Shown in pieces: positions 50,150 to 60,862 of a stretch of 64,000 nt of DNA. Below the pieces are notes generated by a model. It was not told the origin of the DNA. It searched no databases and worked only from the letters and a program-made list of their open reading frames with translations. The stretch lies in NCBI RefSeq assembly GCF_000829375.1, contig NZ_AP014624.1:3534001-3598000 (forward strand), read 5' to 3'. Each line of letters starts with the position of its first letter. Position 1 is the stretch's first letter. This DNA comes from Chryseobacterium sp. StRB126 (GTDB lineage Bacteria; Bacteroidota; Bacteroidia; Flavobacteriales; Weeksellaceae). The position numbers were made by a program, and so were the translations under genes.

Positions 50150-50746
50150 TTACCGATGAGGCTTAGGATAAACAATCACCCCGTTCTCGGTCATTTGATA
50201 AAGTTTTAAGTTAGAAAATTTCTTTAAAAACATTTTAAACTCCTTAGGAGCTGCAATTTCTGCTTCTATTATCTTTCCGCTAACGTTTATTATTTTATAG
50301 TCTTTATTGAAATAAACCGACCAAGGCTTTATTTCTCCGTCTAGCTGATCATCTATAGTTTCTTGATCTTTAATCTCAATATCTACATCTAATAATTCTA
50401 TGGATTTTAATTTATTAAAATATTCCTTACATTTTTGAGTAGGATTTAAATCACAAAAAATAATCAGTTTTTTATTTTTAAATTTAAACCACCTATAATT
50501 TGTTGATTTTTTATACAGATCATTTTTTTTATTAAAAGTATCAATTAAAAATCCAATTGTATTAAATTTTTCGTTTGAATAAATATACGCAATTATATAA
50601 TCTCCATCTTTAAAAGAGGTTTTTAAAGTGTCTTTAACATACATATTTAATAAACTTTCAGTGGTTTCTTTTAATCTTTCACATTTATTTTGTGAATAAA
50701 AGACTGAAAACATTAATAATGATAATATTATGGTTACATTTCTCAT
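50150..50746 (-). CDS. Exported protein, likely immunity partner of the RHS toxin
   Basis: A 198-residue protein with a signal peptide ([19 protein letters not shown]) and a mature mixed alpha/beta domain that I do not recognise. Its ATG overlaps the RHS stop codon (ATGA), so translation is coupled to the toxin-bearing gene, the usual arrangement for polymorphic-toxin immunity genes. The signal peptide would put it in the periplasm, which suggests it meets the incoming toxin there. Immunity function is inferred from position alone. Confidence 0.7.
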   Translation of the reverse strand: MRNVTIILSLLMFSVFYSQNKCERLKETTESLLNMYVKDTLKTSFKDGDYIIAYIYSNEKFNTIGFLIDTFNKKNDLYKKSTNYRWFKFKNKKLIIFCDLNPTQKCKEYFNKLKSIELLDVDIEIKDQETIDDQLDGEIKPWSVYFNKDYKIINVSGKIIEAEIAAPKEFKMFLKKFSNLKLYQMTENGVIVYPKPHR

Positions 50747-53700
50747 TTTTTATTACTTTTATGATGACCGTTTTTTATCGAAGTAACTTCTTTTCTATTA
50801 TAATATACTGTTTTGGGACCTGTGAAAAATTTTGGATTATACATAAACAACGTTGCTGTATTAGGAAAAAGCTGACTTGTATTATAATCTCCATTTTTAA
50901 TATCTTTTCCAGCATTTATATTTTTAAAACCTGTATAATCATGACCTTTCCAACCAGTCATTTCTATGTTGTAGCCACTAGGGTCAAGTTGATAAGCTCT
51001 ATCCGGGTGATTATGTCCAAATAATGAGATTGAGTTTTGATCAAAATAGTCAAGATAGGGACTTATTGAAACACTACCTTCGTTAGCAGGTTTATTGAGA
51101 GCTCCATTCTTTCCTACAATAGATTGTTCTTGACCATCTTTTATTCCAGAGCCTACAGCAAATTCAGCTTCTACATTATTTGATATATACTCATGTAAAC
51201 CAAGTGCTTTATCTTCATTTTGAAAAGTTATCATGCTATACTGTTTTTCATTACCTTTTGAATCTGTAAAACTACCTGATATTGTATTTTTAGAAATATA
51301 TCCTTGTTCACCAACAGTAAATCCTTTTGCCTTTTTTATCAAAGAATTATCCTTATTGAATTGATTTGCAGCATATAGTTGATCTTCTTTAGAACTAGAA
51401 ACCCATTCTATAGAACCATCAGTACCTAATTTATAAACGTCCATTCCAAATGGATCAATATAACTGATAGGATTATTAAGTACATAGCTGAATGGAGAGT
51501 CACTAAAATATTTTTCAGCAAGCGGATCCACCACACCCCATCTTCCTAAGTCAGGCATATACATCCTAGCCCCATAATCATACATCCCGGTCTCTTGAAG
51601 CTCCTTTCCGTTGTACTTGTAATTCTTATAACTACCTAACTGTCCTTTAATTCCTCCGATATGATTCAATCCAAAAGGGTAATAGTTGTTTGTATCTGTA
51701 ACCTCAAGAACTCCTGCGCTGTTTTTAGCAAAACTCACCCTTGTATTCCCTAAGTGATCTTTATACTGGTAAATATAACGGTTTTCTGTGAAACTATAAA
51801 AACCTTCTGCTGTGGGTACAAAATCCAGTTTCCAGGATATAGATCCAGGTATTAAAGCATCCTGTGTACTCTTATAAGCCTGTTCTTCATAAGCAAAACT
51901 GGTTTTATCTAATAACACAGGACCTCCGATTAATCCATTGTCATAATAGCGATACTGAAAACCATCAAGATAATCAATCATCGTTGTTTTGCCTATATCA
52001 CCCTCCCTTGCATTGTACTTAGTTGTTCTAAGTTTGGTTCCGTCTGCACGATATAAGTGACTTATATTGGTATTATAAGTCCATCCCAAAAGCTTCTGAC
52101 TGATGGAAAACTGATGGGATAAATTAAGATAATTATAACCAATAGAATTGATGTTTTTATCATTCATATTGGTCATATTCCCATTGGCATCATAATCAAT
52201 GATATTATTTCCCCCTTCATACCCTGTATCATTCATGGCAGATTCTATCACCTGATTTAAGCGGTTTCCGGTGTATTTATATTCAAGATCATCTACCAAA
52301 GTAGAAGTGCCGCCTGATACAGGAATAGCTTTTCTTTTCAAAGTATTGATATTCCCATTCAGATCATAGGTCAGATATTCATCAAAATTACCATTAGAAG
52401 GATTAGTGGCATTAGGCTCCGAGTAGAAGCCATTTCTTAAGCGGTTCAGAGGATCATATTCATAATTATATCTTTTCAGAACGTCTTCCGAAGAATTTCT
52501 CCAGTCTACCTCTGCAATATTACCATTAAATCGGCCTGGTGATTTGGTTGGGTTTAATGGATTGTTGTACTTTATTTCATACCCAAATAATTTCCCATTC
52601 AGAGTAGAAGGATCATTGATCTTGGTCAGCCAGCCCCGGATGTTGTATTTATAATCCATTTGCTGAAGAGGAGACCCTATTACAATCCCGCCTACTTTTT
52701 TAGTTTCCAGCTGGGATAGTTCATTATAGGTATTCTGGGTAAGGATTTCTACAGGGTTGGTATCTACCTGATGTTTATGTACCAATAATCTGTTCTGGTG
52801 GTCATATTCAAAATTCTCTGTAATAACTCTTTCTGGATCTGTTTCCAACCTTTTATGTTTGGTGATAACGGTTTGGGCTACTCCTGCAAAATCCAGCTTG
52901 GATTCTGTTTTGGTATAGCCTCCCAGGTGATTGATAGAATGAGTTCCTATCACTCTTCCTTTGGTATCGTAATAGGTATAATTCTTTGTCCAGTTATCAT
53001 CTTCAATGTTCTTTATCAAACTCATCACTGGAAGCCCTTTTGTGCTTTTTCCTTCAGCAGATACCGCTTCTTTTAAAGTTTCTTCACCCTGAATAGATGA
53101 TGGAAATGATGGGTTAAAGTTATACCCCGGATAGGTATCGTAATAATTGATACTTAAAATGGTAGGGATTTCTCCAACAAAGGCACTATCAGTATAGTAC
53201 ACTGTGATGCCATTTCGGGTAAATCCTGTGGTGCTTCTATCTTCAGTAATCACCAGATCCTTGATCTGATTCTGCCTTCCAGCTCTATCACCGCCAGTTA
53301 AAAAACCGGTATAAGCAATTCTCCCCAACTTGTCATACTTGGTAATGAGCCATTTATTGGAGACACTGAGATTGGCATCCTGAGAGAGAACTAACCTGTC
53401 TGATTTATCATATACCATTAATTCCCAGCCTTTGCCCGGGAGTTTCTTTTCTACCAGGCGATTTTTCCCATCATATTTATACTGATAACAAAGGGTATCT
53501 AATGTAGTGGTATCTATTGCCGGCAAGACAGAGGCTAAAGGTGGAATTACAAAAGCCAGCTGATCGTAATTATTATAAACATAATAAGTATCAGCTTTTT
53601 CTGTTGCATTTATTTCTTTTCTTACCAGTAAAACCTGGCCTTTCCCATTTTTAAATTCAATGGTTTTGTTTCCATCTTCATCTGTAACGATATTTTTATA

Positions 53701-54261
53701 TAACTGACCACCTCCATAATTGCCTGATACATTAATCTCGGATTTAAAGGTTGAATAATCAAAAGTGGCAACATATTTTTTTACTTCACCATCAACATTG
53801 GCTTCATAATTAAATTTCACAGGTTTAGTACTCCAGTCATTACCTACCTGAATCTGCTGTTGAAGTCTGTTCAACGGAGAGTTTTCTAATACTTTCTCTG
53901 AATAAATCTTTTCTGAACCATAAGGGGTATTGGCTGCATTAGATAATGGGTTGGGAATTAGGGCTCCATTTAAAGTTTCTCCCTGAGGAACAGGTAGATA
54001 ATCTTTAACCTGTCTTCCAAGGCTATCATATTCAATATGCGTGGCTACATCTCGTCCCAGCGGAGATGCTTTTACATTAACTACTTGCTTAGGTCTTCCC
54101 AAACCGTCAAAATATTGAACGGTCTCTGAGGTTTTGGAAGGTGTAGTTCCATTATAATCCAAATAAGTTTTGGATTGAATATAGTTTTCTCCCTGAGTGA
54201 GCTGGGCATAGGCTGAATGACTTATCAGCAATATACCTACGGGAATGAGTATTTTTTTCAT
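50743..54261 (-). CDS. RHS repeat-associated polymorphic toxin with JAB-like tip
   Basis: An 1172-residue exported protein (signal peptide to about 20, SHSAYAQ). Parts in order: DUF6443-like N-terminal region ([24 protein letters not shown]), many YD/RHS repeats forming a cocoon (about 150-890), the conserved core end [14 protein letters not shown] with delimiter [12 protein letters not shown] (about 905-940), and a 232-residue tip. The tip has [18 protein letters not shown] (His1083, His1085) and a following DPSGY, resembling JAB/JAMM metalloprotease-type toxin domains. Probable contact-delivered toxin; the next gene overlaps it and is the likely immunity gene. Confidence 0.87.
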   Translation of the reverse strand: MKKILIPVGILLISHSAYAQLTQGENYIQSKTYLDYNGTTPSKTSETVQYFDGLGRPKQVVNVKASPLGRDVATHIEYDSLGRQVKDYLPVPQGETLNGALIPNPLSNAANTPYGSEKIYSEKVLENSPLNRLQQQIQVGNDWSTKPVKFNYEANVDGEVKKYVATFDYSTFKSEINVSGNYGGGQLYKNIVTDEDGNKTIEFKNGKGQVLLVRKEINATEKADTYYVYNNYDQLAFVIPPLASVLPAIDTTTLDTLCYQYKYDGKNRLVEKKLPGKGWELMVYDKSDRLVLSQDANLSVSNKWLITKYDKLGRIAYTGFLTGGDRAGRQNQIKDLVITEDRSTTGFTRNGITVYYTDSAFVGEIPTILSINYYDTYPGYNFNPSFPSSIQGEETLKEAVSAEGKSTKGLPVMSLIKNIEDDNWTKNYTYYDTKGRVIGTHSINHLGGYTKTESKLDFAGVAQTVITKHKRLETDPERVITENFEYDHQNRLLVHKHQVDTNPVEILTQNTYNELSQLETKKVGGIVIGSPLQQMDYKYNIRGWLTKINDPSTLNGKLFGYEIKYNNPLNPTKSPGRFNGNIAEVDWRNSSEDVLKRYNYEYDPLNRLRNGFYSEPNATNPSNGNFDEYLTYDLNGNINTLKRKAIPVSGGTSTLVDDLEYKYTGNRLNQVIESAMNDTGYEGGNNIIDYDANGNMTNMNDKNINSIGYNYLNLSHQFSISQKLLGWTYNTNISHLYRADGTKLRTTKYNAREGDIGKTTMIDYLDGFQYRYYDNGLIGGPVLLDKTSFAYEEQAYKSTQDALIPGSISWKLDFVPTAEGFYSFTENRYIYQYKDHLGNTRVSFAKNSAGVLEVTDTNNYYPFGLNHIGGIKGQLGSYKNYKYNGKELQETGMYDYGARMYMPDLGRWGVVDPLAEKYFSDSPFSYVLNNPISYIDPFGMDVYKLGTDGSIEWVSSSKEDQLYAANQFNKDNSLIKKAKGFTVGEQGYISKNTISGSFTDSKGNEKQYSMITFQNEDKALGLHEYISNNVEAEFAVGSGIKDGQEQSIVGKNGALNKPANEGSVSISPYLDYFDQNSISLFGHNHPDRAYQLDPSGYNIEMTGWKGHDYTGFKNINAGKDIKNGDYNTSQLFPNTATLFMYNPKFFTGPKTVYYNRKEVTSIKNGHHKSNKK

Positions 54262-54265
54262 CGTC

Positions 54266-57200
54266 TTAGTTTTTGTAATGGTAGTTAAATTCTTTTAACA
54301 GTTTTCCAGTATTGTTATGTTCTCTGACTTCTTTAAGTCTGCCGGCTGTATCATAAAGGTAAACTTCCCTGATTCCGGATGGTGGAGTAATACTTCTTAC
54401 TCCAATTAAAGGGTCATAACTGTAGGTAGTGATCTGATAGCCGGATAAGACTGAATTGTTTCTAAACCCATCCAACGCATTCAGCATCCGCTCTTCAGAA
54501 GCAATTGTACCTTGCGATCCATCTGTTTGAGATGCGATAACAATACTATCTATGAATGACTGATTAATATCTGAGAGTTTGGCACCCACTATTTTGGCTA
54601 TAGGAAGTATACTCTCATATCCCCAAATAATAACTGTTGGAATACCTTCTTTAGTAGTATACTGCTGTAGATTTCCTTTAGCATCATACTTATCGTAAGT
54701 AACTTCCGTGGTCGCTGCCTGAGAATTCTGGAGATCAAAGGATAATACTGAAGTTGGAAGCAGGTTAGCAGGATCATCATACTTGGTTTCTGTTTTTGAA
54801 ATCGTTGTTCCAGAAGGGTCACTTACATTTCTTTTTTGGATTGAGGAGCTTTCCAGCGGAGTTGCTATTATATTAGCATTGATCAACTTTTGATTATTTT
54901 TCTCATGAGCATACTGATATGATATTTCTGAAGCCGAACCATCAAAGAAACGGGTTTCACTTTTCATCAGATTGATAGGTTTATTAATATCACTCAAAGA
55001 GTAGGAATTGACCGTCTCCGAAGTCAATATCCCATTCAGGTAATTTTTATCTGTTGATTTAGTCAATAGCCATTTACCGGATTCTACAACATAAAAATCA
55101 TTAATTTTAATCAAAAATTGATGATTCAAATTAAAAAAAGCAAATGAAGTAGAAAGAGCCAGACTATAAGGTGAATCAGGAAGATGGTCTGAAGATAGTG
55201 GGTTTTTTAACAACAAATTTTCATACTCATAGCTTTTTTCCTGAAGCAACGCTCCGCTTTCTGAATACGACTTTTCATTCAATATATTTTTATTCAGAAA
55301 CCGGTAAGGATTCCAGCCTGCAAGAGGAATTGTTATGTTTAAATTACCTCCAATGACAGGAAATTGGTACATTTTCTTTCCTTTCCCTAAAGTATGTTCG
55401 GTCACATATTCATAAGAAACCACATCTCTTCCGGAGAGGCTTGAATTAACAGCCTGATCCGCACTTAAACCATAGTTGTCACATATAAACTCTAGTATTT
55501 GTTCTGACTCAGGTTTTACCACACTATAGTGCATTTTTAAAAATTCTAATGGAGAAGCAATACTTCCTGAAGACTGAGTACTTAAACTATCCGGTTTATT
55601 ATATTCAAAAGTTCTTTTGGTGTAGTTGGTCTGGCCATCAAAGTCATTAATACTTTTTATTCTTAATCCTCCAACAACTGCATTTTCATTAACCATCATC
55701 CTATAAATTCTTTTCCTTAAAACAGATAAAGAGACTGAACAACCCGGTTCTGGCTCATTGGTCTGTAACATGACTCTCAATCGTTTTTTATAGTCAGGAT
55801 TATGAGAACCGGGGACTTCTAAAATAGGGCCACGAACATCATTCCTAAACTGTGCTATTCTTTTCCAGCTACCCGTTGGCTGCAGTTCTTCCAGATAGCC
55901 ATTCCCATTGGTAACCTGTATAGATCCTGGTCCACCCGGAATATTATTAGCACAACTGTTCGTCCAATCCACAAGATAAGTTATCGTTCCCTCTACATTC
56001 ATAGCATCATTAAGGTAAAATTCAGGTCCTGTTTCTTCGGCATACCCTGCACCGGGATTTAAAACTCCAATTACATTTGATTTTGTAGTTATTTCCTCCT
56101 GTGGAATAACCAGTGTTTTCCAGACATTGTTGTTTTCATAAGTAAATGAAGAAGATCCTTTGGTAGGGTAATTTATCTTTTTCAGAACATAAGCCTGTGA
56201 GTATTGAGGATATACATTACGATTTCCACCCTGTGTATAATTCCTGTTAAAATACTGCATATTGGGAATGAGCCCATAGTTATTCTGACCATTATAATAT
56301 CCCCATATATCCTGAGAAAAACTTCCCAAAGATGGCTGATCATTTTCATTATATTCGAAAGAGTATTCTGTATTATCCAGCAGATTTCTTACTTTATTCA
56401 ATTTCAATCTGAAATTTTTATAGGGCTTATCTCCGCCAGAAGTCTCAAAATATTGATGCTCAAGAGCCATTTTTTGAATCACTCTATCTTTATAAGTCCC
56501 TATAATTTCACTGAGGGCAAAAGTATTATCTACCGCTCCGTCCAGATCTTTCCTACCCTGTACTCCCTGAATAGTATTGGCATAATTGAATGTAAGCTTT
56601 TCATCATCATGAACAATTTCCGTGAGCAAAGCCTCTATATACATATTATTAGTTGTTGAATGTAGATTCTTGTTGGCTGGTGCACACATAGGATCATTAT
56701 GTTCTACAGGAATATAAATATCTGTAAAACTGTGGGTAATATTCTTATATAGCATTCTTTTCCCATAATTGAAACTTACTTCCTCGTTATTGGGGAATTT
56801 AATTTTTTCAAGGATAAATGATGAACGATAAGATTCAGAAGAACCACCTGTTGAAATTGTACTGGTTGAATTTCCTTTTGACAATGTATAGATAACCCCT
56901 TTAGAATCTATAATGATAAATTTATTGTCAGCATAAGAGATTTTTACATCTTCATAAGGAATCGTTCTGAAGTTCCCGTTTGAATCTTTGATAAAGGAAC
57001 CTGAAATAGTGGGTAGGTTATAATGATAAATATCGGGTTGAGAGTCCATAATACCATCCTTAATATTTGACATTCTATAATAAATATCCGGTGGAAGATT
57101 ATGTAAGTTTCCAATTGCATATTCTCCAGGTTGCTGGGGGAACCATACCTCGTTTTCAATATCATCCTTTCCATGCATTTCCACAGAAATACTGTTTGGA

Positions 57201-57508
57201 ATGGCCAGTGACCATCCCAGTCCTGCCACACCTGAGGTTTCATCTACTTTAATTCCACCTGTATTATAGGTTAGACCGATAGGAATAGTTACCCCATATC
57301 GGGTTTTGATTTCATATAAAGGAACAGAGACATTAAGCTTACCTGTCCTGTAATCTACCGGAAAATCCCCAGCTTTGAACATGCTGTATGTTTCAGGGGT
57401 AGTAGGAAATATCTTTTGAATATCATTTTTTGTTCCGGGATCTATGGAAGCCTGCCCCAATACTATTATACCTGACAATGCAGATGCCAGAAGTATTATT
57501 TTTTTCAT
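54266..57508 (-). CDS. Large exported RHS-partner protein
   Basis: A 1080-residue exported protein (signal peptide to about 20, GIIVLGQ). The N-terminal part ([19 protein letters not shown], then [20 protein letters not shown]) resembles the beta-rich start of SpvB/TcdB-like and RHS-associated proteins. The C-terminus has YD-type repeats ending [17 protein letters not shown]. No toxin tip or type IX sorting tail. It ends 4 bases before the RHS toxin gene, so the two are translated together and may assemble in one complex. Confidence 0.8.
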   Translation of the reverse strand: MKKIILLASALSGIIVLGQASIDPGTKNDIQKIFPTTPETYSMFKAGDFPVDYRTGKLNVSVPLYEIKTRYGVTIPIGLTYNTGGIKVDETSGVAGLGWSLAIPNSISVEMHGKDDIENEVWFPQQPGEYAIGNLHNLPPDIYYRMSNIKDGIMDSQPDIYHYNLPTISGSFIKDSNGNFRTIPYEDVKISYADNKFIIIDSKGVIYTLSKGNSTSTISTGGSSESYRSSFILEKIKFPNNEEVSFNYGKRMLYKNITHSFTDIYIPVEHNDPMCAPANKNLHSTTNNMYIEALLTEIVHDDEKLTFNYANTIQGVQGRKDLDGAVDNTFALSEIIGTYKDRVIQKMALEHQYFETSGGDKPYKNFRLKLNKVRNLLDNTEYSFEYNENDQPSLGSFSQDIWGYYNGQNNYGLIPNMQYFNRNYTQGGNRNVYPQYSQAYVLKKINYPTKGSSSFTYENNNVWKTLVIPQEEITTKSNVIGVLNPGAGYAEETGPEFYLNDAMNVEGTITYLVDWTNSCANNIPGGPGSIQVTNGNGYLEELQPTGSWKRIAQFRNDVRGPILEVPGSHNPDYKKRLRVMLQTNEPEPGCSVSLSVLRKRIYRMMVNENAVVGGLRIKSINDFDGQTNYTKRTFEYNKPDSLSTQSSGSIASPLEFLKMHYSVVKPESEQILEFICDNYGLSADQAVNSSLSGRDVVSYEYVTEHTLGKGKKMYQFPVIGGNLNITIPLAGWNPYRFLNKNILNEKSYSESGALLQEKSYEYENLLLKNPLSSDHLPDSPYSLALSTSFAFFNLNHQFLIKINDFYVVESGKWLLTKSTDKNYLNGILTSETVNSYSLSDINKPINLMKSETRFFDGSASEISYQYAHEKNNQKLINANIIATPLESSSIQKRNVSDPSGTTISKTETKYDDPANLLPTSVLSFDLQNSQAATTEVTYDKYDAKGNLQQYTTKEGIPTVIIWGYESILPIAKIVGAKLSDINQSFIDSIVIASQTDGSQGTIASEERMLNALDGFRNNSVLSGYQITTYSYDPLIGVRSITPPSGIREVYLYDTAGRLKEVREHNNTGKLLKEFNYHYKN

Positions 57509-57520
57509 GATTAATGTTTT

Positions 57521-59146
57521 TTATTTTTTAATCAGCTTTGCATTGGCTGTTTTGTTATTATCTGTTTTTATGGTTACTAAGTACGCTCCCTGTATCAAAG
57601 CCTGGGTATTCATCTTAGTCACTCTGTTCTTGGTTTTGAAGTTCTGAAGCTGTCTTCCGCTCATATCATACAGCATAATATCAGCTTCTTTAAAATCAAA
57701 ACCGATTTCTACATAGGCATAGTCAGAGACAGGGTTTGGATAAATCTTGATGTCATATTTCTCTATCAGATCATTCACCTGCTTATCACCCAGCTTGACA
57801 ATCTTCCAGTTCTCCCTGCCTAATTCTTTGGCACTGGTTCCCGCTAAAACAATAGAACCGTCTCTATTTAATTTTAAATCTGAAAGTCGTTCTTCTTTCT
57901 GTCTGGATTCTCCTGCTACATGTTTTCGCCACTGTTCATTTCCATTCCCATCCAGATACAGCATCCAGAAAGTCTCATCATCTTTCTCTATTCTTCCTTC
58001 GGCTTGGGTATAGCCTCCTAACAAAATTCCTTTGGATGATTTGTCATCTGAAGAATGAATGACACTCATTCCCATCAGAATATCACGGTTTTTAAAATTG
58101 TAGGACTTTTGCCACTGCTCATCGCCTCTTTCGTTTAAAGCAACTAACCATAAATCTGTACCTTCTTCAATGCCTACGGTTTTGTTTCCGGATCTTTCGG
58201 ATCTGGATTCGCCACCGATGATATAACCATTTGCAGTTAAGGCCAACGTTCTTACATGGTCATCTCCTTTCCCGCCAAAGTTCTTCTCCCATTCTACTTT
58301 TCCGGTTTTATCCAGTTTGATGATCCAGTAGTCGCCTTCGCCAAAGTTTTCTGTAGATTTTCCCGTGCGGGATGCGGGATTCGCGGTACTAGGTTCAGAA
58401 GGCGATGCTGCTCCACGAGGGCTATCTCCGGATCCCGAAACACGGACCTCGGAACTCCTTGAGTAAATTCCCAATAAGGCTCCACCATCTTTTGTCGGAA
58501 TCATTTTCTCTACTTCGTCCAACCCTTTTCCGCCTAAGATCAATTGAGAAAGTTCCTTACCATCTTTGTCCAGTCTGGTGATCCAGACATCTTTGGATCC
58601 ATAGCCTTTGGATGAGTTTTGTACATTTCCGGCTATAAAAAAGCCTAGATCTGTACTTTGAATGACTGCTTTGGCTTCTTCATCAGAAGAAGTTCCCAAC
58701 GTCTTTTGCCACAGTTCATCTCCAAATTCATTGATCCTGATGAGCCAGATATCTGATCCGCCTTTGGAATCCTCTTTCTTATCCAATCCTTTTCCTGAGT
58801 AAGAGGTTCCGGCTACAAGAAAACCTCCGTCCTGGGTAGTTACTGTCGCAGATAAATAATCGTGATTGTTTCCTGAGAAATACTTTTCCCAGGCTTCTTC
58901 TCCCTGCTGATTCAATTTAATCAGATGGAAATCGTAGCCGTTATTTTGTCTGCTTCCAGCCTCCATCTTCCCGCTTCCTGACTGAATAGAGCTTCCTGTA
59001 ATGAGATACTGCTGATCGATGGTAGTGGTTACCTGGCTTAGAAAATCCTGAGTAGAGGATTTGATGTCTTTCTGCCAGAGAACTTCCTGGGCAGATAGCC
59101 CAAGAATGGTGCATACAGTACATGCACTGAGATAAATCTTTTTCAT
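57521..59146 (-). CDS. T9SS-sorted exported repeat protein
   Basis: A 541-residue exported protein (signal peptide to about 19, LGLSA). Repeats of the form TQDGGFLVAGTSY then DIWLIRINEFGDELWQK, six or seven in all, suggest a beta-propeller. The C-terminal type A sorting domain (about 465-541, KIYPNPVSDYAYVEI, then QGAYLVTIKTDN) marks it for the type IX secretion system and surface attachment. A GC-rich in-frame insertion lies at residues 233-262. It is the first gene of the four-gene RHS operon. Confidence 0.9.
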   Translation of the reverse strand: MKKIYLSACTVCTILGLSAQEVLWQKDIKSSTQDFLSQVTTTIDQQYLITGSSIQSGSGKMEAGSRQNNGYDFHLIKLNQQGEEAWEKYFSGNNHDYLSATVTTQDGGFLVAGTSYSGKGLDKKEDSKGGSDIWLIRINEFGDELWQKTLGTSSDEEAKAVIQSTDLGFFIAGNVQNSSKGYGSKDVWITRLDKDGKELSQLILGGKGLDEVEKMIPTKDGGALLGIYSRSSEVRVSGSGDSPRGAASPSEPSTANPASRTGKSTENFGEGDYWIIKLDKTGKVEWEKNFGGKGDDHVRTLALTANGYIIGGESRSERSGNKTVGIEEGTDLWLVALNERGDEQWQKSYNFKNRDILMGMSVIHSSDDKSSKGILLGGYTQAEGRIEKDDETFWMLYLDGNGNEQWRKHVAGESRQKEERLSDLKLNRDGSIVLAGTSAKELGRENWKIVKLGDKQVNDLIEKYDIKIYPNPVSDYAYVEIGFDFKEADIMLYDMSGRQLQNFKTKNRVTKMNTQALIQGAYLVTIKTDNNKTANAKLIKK

Positions 59147-59190
59147 TCCCGTGTTATTTTAAGTTGAGTAATTAGCTTTTCAAATTTTTA

Positions 59191-59218
59191 CAAATTTAAC
59201 TTTTTTTAGTTCACGCAA
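59191..59218 (-). promoter_or_regulatory. Promoter of the T9SS-RHS operon
   Basis: Bottom strand TTG (59216-59218), 17-base spacer, TAAATTTG (59191-59198): an exact match to the Bacteroidota consensus TTG-N17-23-TAnnTTTG. It lies about 45 bases before the ATG at 59146. Confidence 0.75.
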
Positions 59219-59374
59219 GTCTTGTAAATGTGATTTAATATAAATTATTTCCAGGTATAAGGACATTTCATTGTGCTTCTATGATCCTTCATTGATTCTA
59301 CAAATCTACTACAGTACTGCGACAGAACCTGTCGTATTTTATGTAATAAAGCAGAGATTGAAGTATAGGAACAA

Positions 59375-59455
59375 GATAATTGATAATTGATAATTGATAA
59401 TTGATAATTGATAATTGATAATTGATAATTGATAATTGATAATTGATAATTGATA
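59375..59455 (+). repeat. Perfect 7-bp tandem array GATAATT, about 11.6 copies
   Basis: Eighty-one bases, purine-rich unit on the top strand. It faces the six-unit array at 59514-59555 across a 58-base spacer. Both lie in the 598-base gap 59147-59744. Bottom-strand frames through it are open only because of the period. Confidence 0.95.
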
Positions 59456-59513
59456 CAAAAAAAATAGTTTGGGTAGAGATAATATAAGTAATATTGAATC
59501 TTAACAACAATAT

Positions 59514-59555
59514 TGTTATCATTCATCAATTATCACTTATTACTTATCCATTAGC
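59514..59555 (-). repeat. Six-unit 7-bp array, bottom-strand GATAATT-like
   Basis: On the bottom strand six consecutive 7-base units, including GATAATT, GATGAAT and GATAAGT, run opposite to the array at 59375-59455. The periodicity is exact although the units vary. Its end overlaps the start of the next element. Confidence 0.65.
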
Positions 59556-59656
59556 CCCGATAGAAACGGTTACCCCACAGCAAACGGTTGGCCCTTAGAC
59601 TTCGCCAGGATAGCTTTGGCGCGAGGAGTATGAGTGGATAGCGGGATAAAGCTCCT
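59552..59656. other. Conserved intergenic element TAGCCCCGATAGAA...GGATAGCGGGA...GCTCCT
   Basis: A GC-rich, apparently structured segment. Its landmarks TAGCCCCGATAGAA, GGATAGCGGGA and GCTCCT recur, from memory, in many Flavobacteriia intergenic regions. It is non-coding. It could be a dispersed repeat or an RNA; I cannot tell which. Confidence 0.5.
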
Positions 59657-59696
59657 TAATAAAAGAAGATTCTTACCATCCGGAATATAAATTCAT

Positions 59697-59724
59697 AAAA
59701 AAACCACCCTTTTCGAGTGGTTTT
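59697..59724 (-). terminator. Terminator of the distal paralogue gene
   Basis: Bottom-strand AAAACCAC with GTGGTTTT and a T-run after it, 20 bases past the stop at 59745. Confidence 0.8.
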
Positions 59725-59744
59725 AAGCTTTTGAAAATTTGATC

Positions 59745-60158
59745 TTATTGATAAATGACTACATCATCTTTTTTAATTTGATACCCGGTTTTCTTGTAGG
59801 GAACTAAAACATAGGTTTCTTTAATATAGCTTCCACTTTTCCAGAGTTTGCTTTTTCCTTCTTTTTCAAGAATAATGCTTTTGGCACTTCCCTCTGGAAT
59901 AAAAACTTCAGCCCGCTTCATATCTTTACTAAAAATAACAGCCGTCATTGTAGTATAGCTTTTATCTGAGCCTACTTCCTTTAATTTGATTTTCTGTTCG
60001 AAAACCTTTACACAATTATTTCTGATTTGTGAATAGGTATAACCTGCAGAGCCTATACAACCATGAACATCTCTATCACCTCCCAAAACCGGAGTTTTTT
60101 GCTGGGCAAAAATTAAAGAGCCAAGGAACATCATGCTAAATAAAATTGGTTTTTTCAT
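59745..60158 (-). CDS. Small exported protein, tandem paralogue B
   Basis: A 137-residue protein with a signal peptide (FLGSLIFAQQ). The conserved motif GCIGSAGYTYSQIRNNCVK, with two cysteines that probably form a disulfide, is shared with the neighbouring gene at 60380, as are the LKEV and ending DDVVIYQ segments. I know no function. The ATG at 60156-60158 starts the signal peptide and is preferred to one 21 codons upstream. Each paralogue has its own terminator. Confidence 0.8.
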   Translation of the reverse strand: MKKPILFSMMFLGSLIFAQQKTPVLGGDRDVHGCIGSAGYTYSQIRNNCVKVFEQKIKLKEVGSDKSYTTMTAVIFSKDMKRAEVFIPEGSAKSIILEKEGKSKLWKSGSYIKETYVLVPYKKTGYQIKKDDVVIYQ

Positions 60159-60330
60159 ATTTAAATTATTAATGTTTTCAGTGGGGTAAAAGTGTTTTGG
60201 AAATAAAGATATTAATTTCATTCCTAGTTACAAAAATATAATTCACTGAACAATTATTTATTTTATTATTCCAGTTCTGTTTACCTCACTGAAGGCCTGT
60301 CATTATTTATTTTCCATAGTTTGTATCCAC

Positions 60331-60357
60331 AAAAAAAGCCACCCTTCCGAGTGACTT
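60331..60357 (-). terminator. Terminator of the proximal paralogue gene
   Basis: Bottom-strand AAAGTCAC with GTGGCTTT (one G-U pair), then a T-run, 22 bases past the stop at 60380. Confidence 0.75.
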
Positions 60358-60379
60358 TATCTTTCTTTGAAAACTGATC

Positions 60380-60769
60380 TTATTGATAGATTACAACATT
60401 ATCCTTTTTAAGCTGAAAACCATTTTTTTTGTAAGGAGTCAGTACATAACCATCTTTTTTCCACACTTTTGCTTTTCCTGCTCTGGTAAGAATTATGCTC
60501 CTGTTTTCTCCATCTTTTACAAAAACTTCAGCATTTTTTTTGTCTTTGCTGAAAATAACTGCTGCAATATAATCTCCTTTTGTAGCGACCTCTTTTAATT
60601 TGATCTTTTGTTCAAAAGTTCTAACACAGTCTTTCTTGATCTGTGAATAGGTATATCCGGCTGAACCGATACATCCGTGAGCATCTTTATCGCCACCTAA
60701 TACCGGTGTTTGTTGTGCAAATGCTAAAGTACCAAGGAACATTGCGCTCAATAAAATTGTTTTTTTCAT
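60380..60769 (-). CDS. Small exported protein, tandem paralogue A
   Basis: A 129-residue protein with signal peptide (FLGTLAFAQQ), clearly homologous to the gene at 59745 over its whole length: the motif GCIGSAGYTYSQIKKDCVR, the FEQKIKLKEV strand and the DNVVIYQ end are shared. It lacks a short insertion present in paralogue B near residue 105. The ATG at 60767-60769 is preferred. Function unknown. Confidence 0.8.
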   Translation of the reverse strand: MKKTILLSAMFLGTLAFAQQTPVLGGDKDAHGCIGSAGYTYSQIKKDCVRTFEQKIKLKEVATKGDYIAAVIFSKDKKNAEVFVKDGENRSIILTRAGKAKVWKKDGYVLTPYKKNGFQLKKDNVVIYQ

Positions 60770-60862
60770 GTTGTTTGTATTATTATGATAACTACGCAGG
60801 GTATTAATAAAAATCATGCCAAAAATATCATAAAACACATTACTGTGAAAAAAAACTACTTT

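Noticed and set aside
50692..51024. Top-strand hydrophobic frame over the RHS/immunity junction
   Set aside because: Antisense to two better supported genes that overlap by ATGA.
59245..59529. Overlapping bottom-strand frames with repeated Asn-Tyr-Gln-Leu-Ser
   Set aside because: Read-through of the GATAATT array in two frames, not genes.
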